Positions 33,413 through 42,017 of a stretch of 64,000 nt of DNA are shown here, piece after piece (positions within the stretch are counted from its first letter, which is position 1; each line of letters starts with the position of its first letter). Below the pieces are notes generated by a model. It did not search any database, was not told where the DNA came from, and worked only from the letters and a program-made list of their open reading frames with translations. The DNA is from Flavobacterium sp. UBA2787 (GTDB lineage: Bacteria; Bacteroidota; Bacteroidia; Flavobacteriales; Flavobacteriaceae). The stretch is taken from positions 1 to 64,000 of the forward strand of contig DEHZ01000015.1 of assembly GCA_002352205.1 (NCBI GenBank). The letters are read 5' to 3'. A program made the position numbers and the translations under genes.

Positions 33413-33865
33413 ATGAAAGTAAAACATTTCAGAGTTCGTGTAAGTGGGGAACATTTACAGAACGATCAAGACGCCATCAATCAGTTTTTAACCGATGTAA
33501 ACGTTGAAAAAACGGCAACCAATTTTATAACAGGAATGATAGATTATTGGTCGGTTTTAGTTTTTTATTCGCCAAAAACTGAAAAAATAAAAGAAACTAC
33601 TGAAACTGAAAAAGTGGCCGTTTTGAATTATGATGAGTTAACGCAAGAAGAAAAAAATACGTTAAATTCACTCAAACATTGGCGAAGCGAGAAATCTTCC
33701 AAATTAGGATTACCACAATATATGATTTGCCATAATTCTGAATTGATGACGATAGCAAAACTAAAACCGGATTCTGTTGATGAACTGAAAAAGATTAAAG
33801 GTTTTGGAGAAAATAAAATTTCACGATATGGTAACGATATTATTTCATTATTAAACGCCAGTTAA
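33413..33865 (+). CDS. HRDC domain protein
   Basis: A 150-residue protein. The C-terminal half (about 72-148) is an HRDC domain, a helical nucleic-acid-binding module of RecQ helicases and RNase D: LNSLKHWRSEKSSKLGLPQYMICHNSELMTIA, then LKKIKGFGENKISRYGNDII. The N-terminal 65 residues have no helicase motif (VKHFRVRVSGEHLQNDQDAI). So this is a free-standing HRDC protein. Its place behind two ssb genes suggests a role on single-stranded or branched DNA. The exact role is unknown. Confidence 0.88.
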   Translation: MKVKHFRVRVSGEHLQNDQDAINQFLTDVNVEKTATNFITGMIDYWSVLVFYSPKTEKIKETTETEKVAVLNYDELTQEEKNTLNSLKHWRSEKSSKLGLPQYMICHNSELMTIAKLKPDSVDELKKIKGFGENKISRYGNDIISLLNAS

Positions 33866-33882
33866 ATTTATTTAAGATTAGT

Positions 33883-33917
33883 AAAAAGCGACAACCTAAA
33901 AAATTGTCGCTTTTTTT
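33883..33917 (+). terminator. Terminator of the ssb-ssb-HRDC operon
   Basis: AAAAAGCGACAA pairs with TTGTCGCTTTTT around CCTAAAAAA, followed by a T run. Confidence 0.85.
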
Positions 33918-34052
33918 GTGAAAATAAGAATTTGAACACGGATAAATTATAAAGTTTTTAACACGAAAACGTTTTCGTAAAGGTGATGTATGGGTAAGGT
34001 GTTAAATTATTGAACAGTTTGTTTAACTTTATTGTAAATTAATATAAATCGT

Positions 34053-34481
34053 ATGAGCCAGTTAAAAATTATTTTCGTTTTAGTATTGATGTGTTTGTTT
34101 TCAATTAGTTCGTTTGGACAAGTTGGAATTAACACAACTATGCCTTTAAGTACTTTAGATATTAATGGGAATTTGTCTTTAAAAAGCGTTGTTTTAGTAG
34201 GAAGTGCTGCACCCACTTTAATTGATGACGGAGTATATATTTCATTGCAACCATTGATAACCGATCAAGAATTTAGATTGCCTAATGCTGTAGATTTTCC
34301 GGGAAGAGTTTATGTTTTAAGAAATATTCAAAACACTATTACAGCACGTCTAACAACAGCTGGAGGATTGTTATTCCCAAAAACATCAACTACAGGAAGT
34401 ACAGATGTGTATATGTACGAAGGAAATAATAGAAGTTTAATCGTTATAAGCGACGGAATTAACTGGACATATTTTAACTAA
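34053..34481 (+). CDS. Secreted protein with flavobacterial GQVGINT start
   Basis: A 142-residue protein with a signal peptide (about 1-23, SSFGQ). The mature part starts VGINTTMPLSTLDINGNLSLK, a sequence shared by many flavobacterial exported proteins that resemble tail-fibre or adhesin heads. The rest is beta-rich and glycine/threonine-rich (ARLTTAGGLLFPKTSTTGSTDVYMYEGNN) and ends INWTYFN. The function is unknown; it may be a short surface protein. It converges with the HDAC-like gene, overlapping by eight bases. Confidence 0.7.
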   Translation: MSQLKIIFVLVLMCLFSISSFGQVGINTTMPLSTLDINGNLSLKSVVLVGSAAPTLIDDGVYISLQPLITDQEFRLPNAVDFPGRVYVLRNIQNTITARLTTAGGLLFPKTSTTGSTDVYMYEGNNRSLIVISDGINWTYFN

Positions 34482-35379
34482 AAAAATCTTTTGCCGCTCG
34501 AAAAGTATTAGCATGAGCTTCAACAATCGTTTTAATTTCCGGTGAATAACCGCCACCCATACTCACTTGAACAGGAATTTGATGTTTTAAACATTGTTCA
34601 AAAACCATTTCATCTCTTTTTTTGCAACCTTCTATCGTACAAGATAATTTACCTAGTTTGTCAGTTGCTAAAATATCAACGCCAGCAAGATAAAAGATAA
34701 AATCCGGTTTTTCTTTTTGTATTAATTGTGGTAAAGTTTCGGATAAAATTTTTAAGTACGTTTCATTATTGGTGCCATCAGGCAAAGCAATATCTAAATC
34801 TGAAACTTCTTTTTTAAAAGGATAATTCGATTTTCCGTGCATGGAAAAAGTAAAAACGGAAGGATTGTCATGAAAAATTTCTGCCGTTCCGTTTCCTTGG
34901 TGCACATCCAAATCGACTATTAAAATTTTTTTTGCCAGGTTTTGATTCAAAAGAAATTGAGCCGCAATAGCTTGATCATTCAACAAACAAAAGGCTTCGC
35001 CTCTGTCTGAATACGCATGATGCGTTCCGCCAGCAATGTTGAACGCAATTCCGGTATCAAAAGCTTTTTGAGTTCCAATGATGGTTCCCTTTGCAATTCG
35101 AAGTTCACGTTCTACTAATTCAGCCGATAACGGGAACCCAATTTTTCGGGCAGCTCTTGGAGCTAAAGTTAATTCCAACAACTCATTCACATAAGAACGT
35201 TTGTGAACACTTAAAACGGTTTCTAAATTAGCCACATCCGGTTCAAAAAAATCATCTTGTTCTGCTGTTCCTTCGTAAAGTAATTGTTGAGGTAGCAATT
35301 CGTATTTAATCATTGGAAACCGATGACCTTCCGGCAACGGATGTTTATAAATGGGATGAAAAGCAATCGGGAGTTTCAT
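34474..35379 (-). CDS. Histone deacetylase-family hydrolase
   Basis: A 301-residue arginase-fold deacetylase. I start at MKLPIAFHPIYKHPLPEGHRF, which follows the HAD stop directly; the longer open frame would overlap the HAD gene. Zinc and catalytic motifs are present: GGTHHAYSDRGEAFCLLND, LIVDLDVHQGNGTAEIF and FYLAGVDILATDKLG. Bacterial members act on acetyl-polyamines or acetylated proteins; the substrate here is unknown. It forms an overlapping cluster with the HAD gene and metG. Confidence 0.93.
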   Translation of the reverse strand: MKLPIAFHPIYKHPLPEGHRFPMIKYELLPQQLLYEGTAEQDDFFEPDVANLETVLSVHKRSYVNELLELTLAPRAARKIGFPLSAELVERELRIAKGTIIGTQKAFDTGIAFNIAGGTHHAYSDRGEAFCLLNDQAIAAQFLLNQNLAKKILIVDLDVHQGNGTAEIFHDNPSVFTFSMHGKSNYPFKKEVSDLDIALPDGTNNETYLKILSETLPQLIQKEKPDFIFYLAGVDILATDKLGKLSCTIEGCKKRDEMVFEQCLKHQIPVQVSMGGGYSPEIKTIVEAHANTFRAAKDFFS

Positions 35380-35380
35380 A

Positions 35381-36073
35381 TTACAAAAGCGTGAGAACTT
35401 CTTGTAGTGAAGAAAAAGCTTTAAAATTAGGATGATTGATTTCAAAATCAATTTTCTCATATTCCCAAGTGGTGTGATATGGAATATGAACCGCGTGACC
35501 GCCAATATTCAAAACAGGCAACACATCTGATTTTAGAGAATTGCCAATCATTAATAAATCTTCAGCTTTGCAATCCAAACGGCCTAACATTTTTTGATAA
35601 TCGATTTCTTGTTTGTCACTCATAACTTCAATATGGTGAAAATAATGGCCGATTCCCGAGTCATGTAATTTTCGGTGTTGGTCTTTTAAATCGCCTTTGG
35701 TAGCCATAATTAGTTTGTACTTACCATGTAATTGCTGCAAAACACCTTCTACTTCGGGCAATAATTCGACCGGTTTTTGAAGTAAATCTCTTCCTATCTG
35801 TATGACTTTTGCAATATTTTGACCAGAAATAGAATGGTTAGTCAATTCCAAGGCAGAATCAATCATGGACAACGTAAAGGCTTTTATTCCAAAACCATAC
35901 AACGGTAAATTCTTCACCTGATGGTTTAAAATTAAACCCAATATTTCTTGTTTGGAAGCAAAATCCTGAAACAATTCGCAAAAACGTTCTTGAGCCTCAT
36001 CAAAATAGGGTTCGTTGTGCCATAAAGTGTCGTCGGCATCGAAGGCGATGATGGTGGGTTGTTTTTTCATCAT
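35381..36073 (-). CDS. HAD-family hydrolase
   Basis: A 230-residue haloacid dehalogenase-type phosphatase. Motif I is FDADDTLWHNE (nucleophile Asp and acid Asp near residues 11-13), motif II is LIMATKGD, motif III is a Lys around DQHRKLHDSG and motif IV is MIGNSLKSDVLP. A helical cap lies between I and II. The substrate is unknown. The start codon overlaps the metG stop by one base and the HDAC-like gene begins two bases after the stop, so the three genes are probably translated from one message. Confidence 0.9.
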   Translation of the reverse strand: MMKKQPTIIAFDADDTLWHNEPYFDEAQERFCELFQDFASKQEILGLILNHQVKNLPLYGFGIKAFTLSMIDSALELTNHSISGQNIAKVIQIGRDLLQKPVELLPEVEGVLQQLHGKYKLIMATKGDLKDQHRKLHDSGIGHYFHHIEVMSDKQEIDYQKMLGRLDCKAEDLLMIGNSLKSDVLPVLNIGGHAVHIPYHTTWEYEKIDFEINHPNFKAFSSLQEVLTLL

Positions 36074-38172
36074 TATGATATTAACGCCCCACTATCAACC
36101 CCATCTGCATCCGGATTTACAAAAACTAATTTTCCTTCCGCATTATTGGTCATTAAAATCATCCCTTGGCTTTCAACACCTCGCAATGCTCTTGGTGCTA
36201 AATTCACTAAAACCGTTACTCGTTTCCCAATGACTTCTTCCGGCGAAAAATGTTCTGCAATTCCTGACACTATCGTTCGCACATCAATTCCCGTATCTAC
36301 TTTTAACACCAATAATTTATTGGCTTTTGGCATTTTTTCAGCTTCCAAAATAGTTCCGACACGTAAATCTAATTTTGAAAAATCTTCAAAAGTTGCCGTT
36401 TCTTTTTGTGGTTCAACAGTTCTGTTTTCCATTTTGTTTGCGGTTTTGGTGGCTTCCAATTTGTCTATTTGTTTTTGAATTTCAACATCGTCAATTTGTG
36501 CAAACAATATTTCACCCTGACCGATTTTATGACCTGGTTTTAATAATTCGGATGTTTTGGAAACGGTTTCCCATCCTTTATGAGATTGCTTTGCCAGTTC
36601 GCTATCGCTCGAGTCCTCCTTCGTCGGAATGACAAGAATGCGTGAAAGTTTCTCAGCCGTAAATGGCAAAAACGGTTCCGACAAAACCCCCAAAGCAGTC
36701 GCAATTTGCAAAGCAACATACATCTGTGTTTTCACACGTTCCGGATCGGTTTTTATCATTTTCCACGGTTCTTCATCAGCTAAATATTTGTTTCCTAATC
36801 GAGCCACATTCATCAATTCGCCTTGAGCTTCTCTAAATCGGTATCTTTCAATTGAACTTGCAATCACCGCCGGATAGGCTTTTAATTCTGCTAAAGTCTG
36901 CTCATCAACCTCCGAAAATTCATTCGGCTGAGGAACAATCCCATCATAATATTTATTCGTCAAAACCACCACACGATTAATGAAATTCCCATAAACCGCA
37001 GCCAATTCATTATTATTTCTCGCTTGAAAATCCTTCCAGGTAAAATCATTATCTTTTGTTTCCGGGGCATTCGCTGTCAAAGCATAACGCAAAACATCTT
37101 GTTTATCCGGAAAATCAACCAAATATTCGTGTAACCAAACCGCCCAATTTTTGGAAGTTGATAATTTATTTCCTTCCAAATTCAAAAATTCATTCGCCGG
37201 AACATTATCAGGCAAAATAAAACTTCCTTCGGCTTTCAACATCGCCGGAAAAATAATGCAATGAAAGACGATATTATCTTTTCCAATAAAATGAACCAAT
37301 TTCGTGTCAGCATCTTTCCAATAAGGCTCCCAATCTTTTCCTTCTTTGGCAGCCCATTCTTTAGTAGAAGAAATGTAACCAATCGGAGCATCAAACCAAA
37401 CATACAATTTCTTGCCTTCGGCACCTTCCACCGGAACATCAATTCCCCAATCCAAATCTCTCGTTACGGCTCTCGGTTTTAAACCATCATCTAACCACGA
37501 TTTCACCTGACCCAAAACGTTGGTTTTCCAATCATTTTTATGACCAACTAAAATCCATTCCTTCAAAAAATCATCATATCTGTCCAAAGGTAAAAACCAA
37601 TGTTTCGTCGATTTTAAAATAGGAGTTTCGCCCGTAATTGTCGATTTCGGATTAATCAAATCGGTAGCATTTAAGGTCGATCCACATTTTTCACATTGAT
37701 CTCCATACGCTTCTTCGTTTCCACATTTCGGACAAGTTCCTACTACAAAACGATCGGCCAAAAACTGATCTGCTTTCGCATCATACAATTGCTCATTCGT
37801 CTCTTCAATAAAATCGCCATTCTCATACAATTTTCTAAAAAAAGCAGAAGCCGTTTCGTGGTGAATTTTAGATGAAGTCCGCGAATAATTATCAAACGAA
37901 ATTCCAAAATCCACAAACGATTTTCGGATAATTCCATCATATTTATCAATCACTTCCTGAGGAGTAATTCCTTCTTTTTTCGCTTTCATCGAAATCGCCA
38001 CACCGTGTTCATCACTTCCGCAAATAAACGCCACGTCTTTCCCCTGCAAACGCAAGTAACGAGCATAAATATCAGACGGAACATAAACTCCCGCCAAATG
38101 ACCAATATGAATCGGGCCGTTCGTGTAAGGCAATGCCGCCGTAATCGTATATCTTTTCGGATTTTCTATCAT
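36073..38172 (-). CDS. metG: Methionine-tRNA ligase with C-terminal tRNA-binding domain and repeat-derived insert
   Basis: A 699-residue class I synthetase. The HIGH-type motif is [10 protein letters not shown] near residue 18. A zinc knuckle ([19 protein letters not shown]) follows around 145-165. The KMSKS-type loop reads KLSTSK. The C-terminal EMAP/Trbp111-type domain occupies about 595-699 ([23 protein letters not shown]). Residues about 509-531 ([18 protein letters not shown]) are encoded by an intergenic repeat that also occurs at 9326-9392. The insert lies in the linker between the anticodon-binding and C-terminal domains and keeps the frame. A promoter lies at 38235-38242. Confidence 0.97.
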   Translation of the reverse strand: MIENPKRYTITAALPYTNGPIHIGHLAGVYVPSDIYARYLRLQGKDVAFICGSDEHGVAISMKAKKEGITPQEVIDKYDGIIRKSFVDFGISFDNYSRTSSKIHHETASAFFRKLYENGDFIEETNEQLYDAKADQFLADRFVVGTCPKCGNEEAYGDQCEKCGSTLNATDLINPKSTITGETPILKSTKHWFLPLDRYDDFLKEWILVGHKNDWKTNVLGQVKSWLDDGLKPRAVTRDLDWGIDVPVEGAEGKKLYVWFDAPIGYISSTKEWAAKEGKDWEPYWKDADTKLVHFIGKDNIVFHCIIFPAMLKAEGSFILPDNVPANEFLNLEGNKLSTSKNWAVWLHEYLVDFPDKQDVLRYALTANAPETKDNDFTWKDFQARNNNELAAVYGNFINRVVVLTNKYYDGIVPQPNEFSEVDEQTLAELKAYPAVIASSIERYRFREAQGELMNVARLGNKYLADEEPWKMIKTDPERVKTQMYVALQIATALGVLSEPFLPFTAEKLSRILVIPTKEDSSDSELAKQSHKGWETVSKTSELLKPGHKIGQGEILFAQIDDVEIQKQIDKLEATKTANKMENRTVEPQKETATFEDFSKLDLRVGTILEAEKMPKANKLLVLKVDTGIDVRTIVSGIAEHFSPEEVIGKRVTVLVNLAPRALRGVESQGMILMTNNAEGKLVFVNPDADGVDSGALIS
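36581..36647 (-). repeat. Intergenic repeat inserted in the metG coding sequence
   Basis: Sixty-seven bases match the intergenic repeat at 9326-9392 with four mismatches. On the metG strand the repeat reads GTCATTCCGACGAAGGAGGA and onwards and is translated in frame. Confidence 0.88.
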
Positions 38173-38182
38173 AAAATTTTGT

Positions 38183-38213
38183 TTCTCGCCAAGTCGCCAA
38201 GCCGCAAAAAGGC
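38183..38213. repeat. CTCGCCAAGTCGCCAAGCCGC repeat remnant
   Basis: Units of CGCCAAG and GCCGCAAA occur in the metG leader, between its promoter and start codon. This resembles another short repeat type of the group (CGCAAAGTCGC-like units). Only one arm is seen. Confidence 0.45.
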
Positions 38214-38234
38214 AAACGTTAAAGTTTTCTGATG

Positions 38235-38242
38235 CAAAAATA
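38235..38242 (-). promoter_or_regulatory. Promoter of the metG-HAD-HDAC operon
   Basis: TATTTTTG on the minus strand matches TAnnTTTG, with TTG at 38261-38263 giving an 18-base spacer. The start codon is 63 bases downstream. Confidence 0.55.
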
Positions 38243-38305
38243 AGTTTTTTATCGCAGAGACAACAGGCAATGACTTCAGAGATTGTAATTTATTTTTTTC
38301 AAGAA

Positions 38306-38458
38306 GCTATTCCGGCTATCCGTTCCAAGCTTTTTTGTCTTGTTGTTTTTTTCTAAGGCAAAAAAAGAGCTCCCAAGGTCGCTTTTTTCCGCCAAGAAAA
38401 AATACAACAATCCTTCAAAAGGCTTTCCACTTCTATCCGGGCTAGAAATTCGTTCAAC
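38306..38458. repeat. 153-bp MITE-like hairpin repeat, copy 2
   Basis: The same ends and centre as the copy at 6951-7103: CTATCCGTTCCAAGC on the left, GAGCTCCCAAGGTCGC in the centre and GGCTTTCCACTTCTATC on the right. The stem sequence differs from copy 1 but pairs with itself (TTGTTGTTTTTTTCT with AGAAAAAATACAACAA). It accounts for most of the 361-base gap between metG and the LD-carboxypeptidase gene; the rest holds the metG promoter and a second repeat remnant. Confidence 0.75.
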
Positions 38459-38533
38459 AAATCATTTCAAAACAAATCAACTTGCTAAACCAAAGTATAA
38501 TTTGTTTATTTGTTAAAAGAAAACCAGTGAACC

Positions 38534-39499
38534 ATGAAAAAATCCATAACCATTTTATTCCTTTCACTCTTTTTCAACACAAATGCACAATTAAATAAAA
38601 AAATGATAACACCACCGTATTTACAGAAAGGCGACACGGTTGCCATCGTAGCCACAGCCAGAAAACACTTGAATGACGATTTAAAATTAGCCAAAGAATT
38701 TCTTGAAAATTGGGGTTTAAAAACTGTAATTGGTTCGTCCATCGGGTTAGATAACCATCAACTGGCCGGAACGGATGAAGACCGTGCAAAAGATTTTCAA
38801 ACCCAAATGGATAATCCTAATATCAAAGCAATTTGGTGCGTTCGTGGCGGTTATGGAACTGTCCGGATGGTCGATTTACTCGATTTTTCTAAGTTTAAAC
38901 AAAATCCAAAATGGGTCATTGGGTTTAGTGATGTTACCGTTTTGCATAGTCATTTGAATACATTGGGTTTTCAATCTATTCACGGCATGATGCCGGTTAA
39001 TATTCCTAGAGCTACACCCGAAGCCAAAGAAAGCTTACGAAAAGCCTTGTTTGGCGAAAAACTTTCTTATACAATTTCGCATGATTCAATGAATAAAGTA
39101 GGCAAAGCAAAAGGCGAATTGGTTGGCGGAAATCTTTCTATTTTATACAGTTTATTTGGGTCAAATTCTGCGATAGATTGCTCAGATAAAATTCTTTTTC
39201 TGGAGGATTTAGACGAATATTTATATCACATCGACCGAATGATGATGAACCTAAAACGCAACGGTTGCCTTGAAAGTTTAAAAGGAATCGTTATCGGAAG
39301 CATGACAAAAATGAACGACAACGAAATTCCGTGGGGAAAAAATGCGTTAGAAATTATTCAAGATGTGACTAAAAAATACAACATTCCGATCGTTTATAAT
39401 TTTCCAGCCGGACATATCCCAGATAATCGTGCATTGGTTTTTGGAAAACAAGTTACGCTGGAAGTTAGTGAAAAAGGAACGATTTTGAAGTTTGAATAA
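38534..39499 (+). CDS. LD-carboxypeptidase (peptidase S66) with signal peptide
   Basis: A 321-residue S66-family serine carboxypeptidase that removes the last D-residue from murein tetrapeptides. The nucleophile Ser lies in WVIGFSDVT; RGGYGTVRMVDLLD precedes it. A catalytic Glu is in LEDLDEYLYHIDRM and the His in FPAGHIPDNRALVFG. The first 19 residues (ILFLSLFFNTNAQ) form a signal peptide, whereas many S66 enzymes are cytoplasmic, so this one is probably periplasmic. It is followed by a palindromic repeat that may also act as a terminator. Confidence 0.93.
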   Translation: MKKSITILFLSLFFNTNAQLNKKMITPPYLQKGDTVAIVATARKHLNDDLKLAKEFLENWGLKTVIGSSIGLDNHQLAGTDEDRAKDFQTQMDNPNIKAIWCVRGGYGTVRMVDLLDFSKFKQNPKWVIGFSDVTVLHSHLNTLGFQSIHGMMPVNIPRATPEAKESLRKALFGEKLSYTISHDSMNKVGKAKGELVGGNLSILYSLFGSNSAIDCSDKILFLEDLDEYLYHIDRMMMNLKRNGCLESLKGIVIGSMTKMNDNEIPWGKNALEIIQDVTKKYNIPIVYNFPAGHIPDNRALVFGKQVTLEVSEKGTILKFE

Positions 39500-39541
39500 A
39501 GCTTTCAATTAAATATATTTAGTGCTAAATTCACTTCCAAT

Positions 39542-39635
39542 TGTGTCATTTCGACCAACGGGAGAAATCACATAAACTTAGGCCGCTGTTATTTTATCTA
39601 ATTTATGCGATTTCTACTATCGTCGAAATGACACA
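39542..39635. repeat. GTCATTTCGAC palindromic intergenic repeat
   Basis: TGTGTCATTTCGAC..GGGAGAAATCACATAAA pairs with TTTATGCGATTTCTACTATCGTCGAAATGACACA, leaving a 24-base loop. It is related in its ends to the GTCATTCC repeat at 9311-9392. It is a common type of intergenic hairpin in Bacteroidota genomes, to my knowledge. Confidence 0.85.
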
Positions 39636-39652
39636 GAAAATAAAGCATCATC

Positions 39653-40012
39653 ATGGCACAACACAACGAACTCGGAAAAAAAGGAGAAGAAATAGCTGCT
39701 GATTTTCTACAAAAGGCAGGTTATGAAATCTTGGAACGCAACTGGGTTTTTCAAAAAGCCGAGTTGGATATTATTGCTCAGAAAGATACTATTTTAGCCA
39801 TTGTTGAAGTAAAAACCAGAACTTCAGCCGATTTTGGTTTACCGCAAGATTTTGTAAAAGGAAAAAAAATTCAAAATCTTGCAAAAGCGGTCGATCAATA
39901 TATGAACGAAAATGATCTTGATTTAGAAGTGCGTTTCGATATTATTGGTATTGTTCTTAACAACCAAGAAATAACTGTTGAACACTTAGAAGATGCTTTT
40001 TATTATTTTTAG
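39653..40012 (+). CDS. YraN family (UPF0102) endonuclease-like protein
   Basis: A 119-residue protein with the YraN core: LGKKGEEIAADFLQKAGYEILERNW, then AELDIIAQKDTILAIVEVKTR (PD-(D/E)XK-like Asp and Glu-x-Lys) and FDIIGIVL. The family is related to Holliday-junction resolvase-type nucleases, but its activity is not established. Length is typical. It stands alone on the plus strand between a palindromic repeat and a secreted hydrolase gene. Confidence 0.94.
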   Translation: MAQHNELGKKGEEIAADFLQKAGYEILERNWVFQKAELDIIAQKDTILAIVEVKTRTSADFGLPQDFVKGKKIQNLAKAVDQYMNENDLDLEVRFDIIGIVLNNQEITVEHLEDAFYYF

Positions 40013-40076
40013 TAAACCTTTTATTTTTTCGTGTAAATAGCTTACTTTTAGCAGATTAATCTATTTTGTTGCTTAA

Positions 40077-41231
40077 ATGAAAAAAGTATTTTTGTTATGG
40101 TTTTTGGGTGGTATGACTGTTTTGGCTCAACCTTTTCAAATTGGTAGAACTACTTTAAACCTTTTTGACAGTACTCGCAATCGAACAATTGCCACAGAAG
40201 TTTTTTATCCCGCCGATAGTAATGCTAGCAATGTTCCGGTTACTTCTTCCACGACTGATGCCTTTCCTTTGTTGTCCTTTGGTCATGGTTTTGTCATGAC
40301 TTTTGAAGCTTATGAGAATTTTTGGGAGGAATTAGTACCACAAGGGTATATCATTGCTTTTCCCAAAACAGAAGGTTCTTTTTCACCATCGCATACCAAT
40401 TTTGCCAAAGATTTAGCGTTCGTGATTGAAGCCATGAATGGATTAAATACCGATTTAAGTTCACTGTTTTTTTCTCGAATTTCTCCAAAAAATGCGGTGA
40501 TGGGACACAGTATGGGAGGTGGCTGTGCTTTGTTGTCCGTACAATATTCTTCCCAAATCAATCACGTGGTTACTTTTGCAGCGGCAGAAACCAATCCTTC
40601 TGCTATAGGTACATCTTCTTCTATTGTTTTACCTACGTTTACAATTGCTGGCATAAATGATTGTGTTACACCACCGGCAACCAATCAATTGCTCATTTAT
40701 AACGCTCTACAAAGTAGTTGTAAAAATTATTTAGGCATCACAGGAGCCAGCCATTGTCAAATGGCGGATTTCAACTTTTTCTGTTCTGTTGGAGATGGAA
40801 CTTGCTCTCCTTCACCAACTATTACAAGAGATGAACAGCATCAAATCATTTTTTCTTATCTCAATTTATGGTTGGATTATTATTTGAAAGAAAGTTGTGT
40901 TTCTGGTGAACTTTTCGAAGCATTAAAAGGGAATGATGAGACGAATGTTACAAATAGCAATTGTCAATTATGTGAAAATTTGTCGCTTTTGAATACAAAT
41001 ACTTCCTTTTTTGAAGTATCACCCAATCCATTTAACGATTTTATAAATGTAAAGTCCAAGAACGATACTTTTTTTACCTATTCACTTTTTGATGTAAAAG
41101 CAAATAAAATCTTTGATGGCAAAGCAAAAGATGATTTACAATTAGAAACTTCATTTCTTTCTGGAGGTATTTATTTTCTGACTGTAACCCAAAATCAACA
41201 GAAGAAAACAATCAAATTGATAAAACACTAA
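40077..41231 (+). CDS. Secreted alpha/beta hydrolase with T9SS type A sorting domain
   Basis: A 384-residue protein. A signal peptide (about 1-18, VLAQ) is followed by an alpha/beta hydrolase domain of the dienelactone-hydrolase/PAF-acetylhydrolase kind (AFPLLSFGHGFV, then the nucleophile elbow VMGHSMGGGC, and a late His in GASHCQM). The last about 75 residues are a T9SS type A sorting domain (FEVSPNPFNDFINVKS, LSGGIYFLTV, TIKLIKH). It is therefore exported across the outer membrane by the type IX system. The substrate is probably an ester or lipid. Confidence 0.92.
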   Translation: MKKVFLLWFLGGMTVLAQPFQIGRTTLNLFDSTRNRTIATEVFYPADSNASNVPVTSSTTDAFPLLSFGHGFVMTFEAYENFWEELVPQGYIIAFPKTEGSFSPSHTNFAKDLAFVIEAMNGLNTDLSSLFFSRISPKNAVMGHSMGGGCALLSVQYSSQINHVVTFAAAETNPSAIGTSSSIVLPTFTIAGINDCVTPPATNQLLIYNALQSSCKNYLGITGASHCQMADFNFFCSVGDGTCSPSPTITRDEQHQIIFSYLNLWLDYYLKESCVSGELFEALKGNDETNVTNSNCQLCENLSLLNTNTSFFEVSPNPFNDFINVKSKNDTFFTYSLFDVKANKIFDGKAKDDLQLETSFLSGGIYFLTVTQNQQKKTIKLIKH

Positions 41232-41263
41232 ATGTTATAATTGTAACAAATTGTTTTTATTTA

Positions 41264-41271
41264 TATCTTTG
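41264..41271 (+). promoter_or_regulatory. Promoter of the ACT-like protein gene
   Basis: TATCTTTG matches TAnnTTTG, with TTG at 41241-41243 giving a 20-base spacer. It lies 22 bases before the start codon, a very good match to the Bacteroidota consensus. Confidence 0.65.
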
Positions 41272-41293
41272 CAATGTTTTTAAACGTATAGAT

Positions 41294-41953
41294 ATGAAAA
41301 CTATTTCTTCTGTTGTAGAGCATTACATCAAAACCAAACCTTTTTTATTGAGTGCTTTGTCGCAAGGCATCATCAATCTCACTTCATTATCCCGAAATAT
41401 GATGCCCGAATTGGAGCAAGAATTGGGTAAAGATGTTAAGCAAGGAGCGGTAGTCATGGCCTTAAAACGGCTATCTGAAGAATTGGATTTCAGAGTTAAT
41501 CATAAAATTTTAAAAGTCTTAAAAAACATTGGCGAAATCACCGTTCGCTCTTCGTTAATCGATTATACGTTTGCCGTTTCAGAAACTATTTTAGACAAAC
41601 AAGCGGCTTTGATTTCAGAAATCAACAAAGAAACCGGAATTTTTTATACTTCTTCAAGAGGTGTAAACGAAACAAACATTGTTGTGAGCCAAAGTGTTGG
41701 TCATTTGGTGGACAAGCATTTTTCAACTGAAAAGTTAATTCAAAAACAAGAAAATTTAGCTTCAATAACCGTAAAACTTCCTAAAGAAAACGTTAGTATT
41801 CCCGGAATTTACTATTTCATTTTCCAACGTTTGGCTTGGGAAGGGATTATTATTAACGAAGTTATTTCAACTTCCAATGAATTTACGATTTTAGTAAGCG
41901 AAGAAGAAGTTGATGTGGCTTTTAAAGTGATTAAGGATTTGAAGAGTCTGTAA
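41294..41953 (+). CDS. Protein with C-terminal ACT-like domains
   Basis: A 219-residue soluble protein. An N-terminal helical region (about 1-75) looks like a winged helix (FLLSALSQGIINLTSLSRNMMPELEQELGK, then VVMALKRLSEELD). The C-terminal half (about 85-219) has two beta-alpha-beta units like ACT domains of aspartate kinase (ITVKLPKENVSIPGIYYFIFQRLAWEGIIINEVIS, then EFTILVSEEEVDVAFKVIKDL). No kinase domain is present. It could be an amino-acid-sensing regulator; that is inference. It has a strong promoter of its own. Confidence 0.7.
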   Translation: MKTISSVVEHYIKTKPFLLSALSQGIINLTSLSRNMMPELEQELGKDVKQGAVVMALKRLSEELDFRVNHKILKVLKNIGEITVRSSLIDYTFAVSETILDKQAALISEINKETGIFYTSSRGVNETNIVVSQSVGHLVDKHFSTEKLIQKQENLASITVKLPKENVSIPGIYYFIFQRLAWEGIIINEVISTSNEFTILVSEEEVDVAFKVIKDLKSL

Positions 41954-42017
41954 GACAATTTAAAAAAAGTTTGTAAGATTGTTAATTTTTATTAGATTAG
42001 CCTACAAACTTTTTGAC

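Noticed and set aside
35380..35505. N-terminal extension of the HDAC-like protein
   Set aside because: It overlaps the HAD gene by about 125 bases; the ATG at 35379 directly after the HAD stop gives the usual family start.
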